A stretch of 64,000 bases of DNA, taken from the NCBI RefSeq assembly GCF_000709345.1, contig NZ_KL448323.1:1733830-1797829 (forward strand), read 5' to 3'. Within the stretch, counting starts at the first letter, position 1; every line of letters starts with the position of its first letter. The notes beneath the pieces are model-generated. The model had not been told where the DNA came from. It saw only the letters and a list, made by a program, of their open reading frames with translations, and ran no database searches. A program made the translations under genes and the position numbers. This DNA comes from Polaromonas glacialis (lineage in GTDB: Bacteria; Pseudomonadota; Gammaproteobacteria; Burkholderiales; Burkholderiaceae_C). Shown here one piece after another: positions 62,352-64,000 of the stretch.

Positions 62352-63738
62352 GCACTCAGCAGCAAACAAAATAGCATTACAGGCGTATACGGTTTTGAGC
62401 AGTATTAATAATGACTCCTGTTGCAGAAGGAGTCGATCATGTCTTCTTTCACTGTACATGCATGCAAATGTCAAAAGTGCCTGTCGGACTTGCCGCATCC
62501 GGACCAAAGCTATCACCATCAAATCAACGTTTTCATAAGCCGCCTGAACGAGCCGCAGAGGCGGTGGTTTGCCGCACTCGAAGCGGGCCGGATGGGTCAC
62601 GGCGGACGACGTCTGGTTTCGCAGATCACCGGCTTGAGCTTGATGACCATCCGGCGCGGCGAGAAGGAGTTGCAAGCCGATCTGGCACCATGCTCGCGCA
62701 CGCAGCTGCGTGCTCCCGGCGGAGGGCGACCTACGCTTCAGACGCGCGATCCAGTGCTCGAGCCTGCGCTGGAGGAGCTTTTGGCAAGCGAGACAGCAGG
62801 CGACCCGATGGGTCAGCGGGCGATGGCAAAACGCAGCTCGCTGCAGCACCTCAGTAGCAAACTGGCTGAAGCCGGACACCCCGCCAGCCGGCCCACGATT
62901 GCCAAGCTTCTTCGGCAAAAGGGCTACTCGCCCAAACGCAATGCACGGCGCGCCAACGCACGCAGTTCACCACCAGAGCGCAATATGCAGTTCGAGCATA
63001 TTGCTGAAAAACGCAACGACTTTCAAGCAGCGGGCGATCCCATCATCAGTGTAGACACTAAAAAAAAGAGCTGATCGGCAACTTCAAAAACAACGGGTGC
63101 ACCTGGTGCAAAAACGCCGAGCCGGTACTGATCCACGATTGGCCGCAGGACGCTACTGGACAAGCTGTCCCATACGGCATTTACGACGTGACGGCCAACG
63201 CTGGCTTTGTCTGCGTGGGCGACTGTTTCGACACGCCGCGCTTTGCAGTCGACGCCATCGTCGATTGGTGGGCCATGATAGGAAGACGATGCTATGGGCA
63301 AGCACGCAGACTCTTGATCCTGGCCGATGCAGGCGGCTCCAACACCTGTCGCTCGCGCGTGTGGAAAGCCCAGTTGCAAGAGCAATTGTGCGACGCATGC
63401 GGCCTGGAGGTGACGGTATGCCACTACCCCACTGGTTGCTCCCAGTGGAATCCGATCGAACATCGCCTCTTTAGTTACATCAGCATGAATTGGGCAGGCG
63501 TGCCACTGCGCACGTTTGAGACGATGCTCAATTACATCGCTGGCACGGTGACAAAGGCTGGATTGAAGGTGCGTGCCCTGCTCAAACGGGGCGGCAACGA
63601 AATCGGTGAGCGCATTTCAGATGAACAAATGCGCGCTCTTGATCTTGAAGCCGATGCCGTATGCCCGAAGTGGAACTACACGCTGCGCCCGCGTCACGGC
63701 AGCATAAAAAACTGCAATGTTATTTATTGCTGAGTGCT
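62352..63738 (+). mobile_element. ISAzo13-family element
   Basis: Imperfect inverted ends GCACTCAGCAGCAAACAAAA (left) and, inverted at the right, GCACTCAGCAATAAATAACA bracket 1387 bp. The left end abuts the CTAG duplication of the IS701 element, so IS701 inserted right at, or next to, this element's edge. No clear target duplication can be assigned. Confidence 0.75.
62439..63733 (+). CDS. ISAzo13-family transposase, in two frames around an A8 run
   Basis: The first frame (62439-63074) encodes the DNA-binding half: FISRLNEPQRRWFAALEAGRMGHGGRRLVSQITGLSLMTIRRGEKEL, then PTIAKLLRQKGYSPKRNARR and the start of the catalytic domain, FQAAGDPIISVDTKKKS before a stop. After eight A (63060-63067) the -1 frame continues as KELIGNFKNNG, VTANAGFVCVGDCFDTPRFAVDAIVDWW, LLILADAGGSNTCRSR and SQWNPIEHRLFSYIS to 63733. 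Family members read KKKELIG here, so either a one-base change or -1 ribosomal slippage on the A-run joins the halves. AAGGAG precedes the ATG at 62439. Confidence 0.8.
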
Positions 63739-64000
63739 AAGTGTGTGAAGTCGCGCAATACGGCCCGGACGTGCGGGCGCTGGCGATGCATCTGACGCAG
63801 GGCCAGTTCCTGCCCTTTGCGAGCGCGGACGAACTCATCAAAGACCTGTAGGGGCTGTGCATTTCGCCAGCCACGCTGGTGCAGTGGGTGCATGAGGCGG
63901 CGCAGGCGCTGGCGCCCACGCGGCAGGCTATCGTGTAAAGCGTGCATGCGGCAGCGGTGGTGCATGTCGATGACTCGGGCCTGCGCGTGGCGTCTCGCCT
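63739..64000 (+). pseudogene. IS66-family transposase, central remnant (continues past the window)
   Basis: The frame encodes EVAQYGPDVRALAMHLTQGQFLPF, a stop, GLCISPATLVQWVHEAAQALAPTRQAIV, another stop, and SVHAAAVVHVDDSGLRVASR, which includes the first catalytic Asp of IS66 DDE transposases. The two in-frame stops show decay. It continues the gene whose first part lies at 55583-55985, with about 30 to 40 codons missing at the junctions. Confidence 0.82.

Overview
The window is GC-rich, densely coded and carries an environmental betaproteobacterial gene set. It has a fused MrpA/B antiporter operon, TRAP transporters, a tup tungstate transporter, an xseB-ispA-dxs cluster and a sen-type selenium cluster. 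The protein flavour and the ISPna2-like IS1595 element suggest the Comamonadaceae, most likely Polaromonas or a close relative. This is inference; no rRNA or tRNA gene was seen.

Layout. 1-2.75 kb: two identical, inverted IS1595-family elements sit in the two arms of a long palindromic repeat (first IS cut by the window edge). 2.86-9.04 kb: a six-gene Mrp/Pha cation/proton antiporter operon with overlapping genes. 9.1-12.4 kb (minus): a DUF1501/DUF1800 pair. 12.7-16.8 kb (minus): three overlapping or abutting genes, namely a TVP38-type membrane domain fused to a flavoprotein disulfide reductase, a DUF3047 protein, and an oxidoreductase of the type found fused to SelD. 17.4-18.4 kb: IS110. 18.6-21.8 kb: an MTAP-like phosphorylase, a radical SAM/Cys-rich ArsS-like protein and two associated glycosyltransferases, forming an arsenosugar-type operon. 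21.9-23.95 kb: a second copy of the long palindrome with one IS1595 in one arm, the vacant target in the other arm, and hexanucleotide tandem arrays at its outer end. 24-31.6 kb: 5-oxoprolinase and a winged-helix regulator (minus), divergent from a TRAP transporter operon that ends in a CrcB/FluC fluoride channel. 31.6-33.4 kb (minus): hemerythrin, PCu(A)C and DUF2946 proteins. 33.6-37.1 kb: tupBCA tungstate ABC operon, divergent from a ModE-like/periplasmic-binding-domain regulator. 37.1-39.04 kb: a second type of long palindrome, split by an IS30 element. 39.05-42.4 kb: senA (minus) and senB-senC (plus), a selenoneine-type cluster. 42.6-46.3 kb: a second TRAP transporter. 46.5-49.8 kb (minus): xseB-ispA-dxs. 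50.1-53.1 kb: a Rieske oxygenase, a DMT transporter and a 3-mercaptopyruvate-type sulfurtransferase. 53.2-55.2 kb: small, probably stress-related proteins (KGG protein, lipoprotein and several tiny genes). 55.6 kb to the end: a graveyard of nested mobile elements. An IS66 transposase gene is split into two remnants 7.7 kb apart by an IS21 fragment, a serine-recombinase module, an IS701 element and an ISAzo13 element.

The most interesting biology is metalloid metabolism. Two small-molecule pathways, one predicted for selenium (senABC) and one for arsenic-containing sugars (MTAP, ArsS-like rSAM and two glycosyltransferases), lie within about 24 kb, along with an oxidoreductase from a SelD-associated family. 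The most interesting DNA structure is the pair of long palindromic repeat families that carry microsatellites and act as preferred landing sites for insertion sequences.
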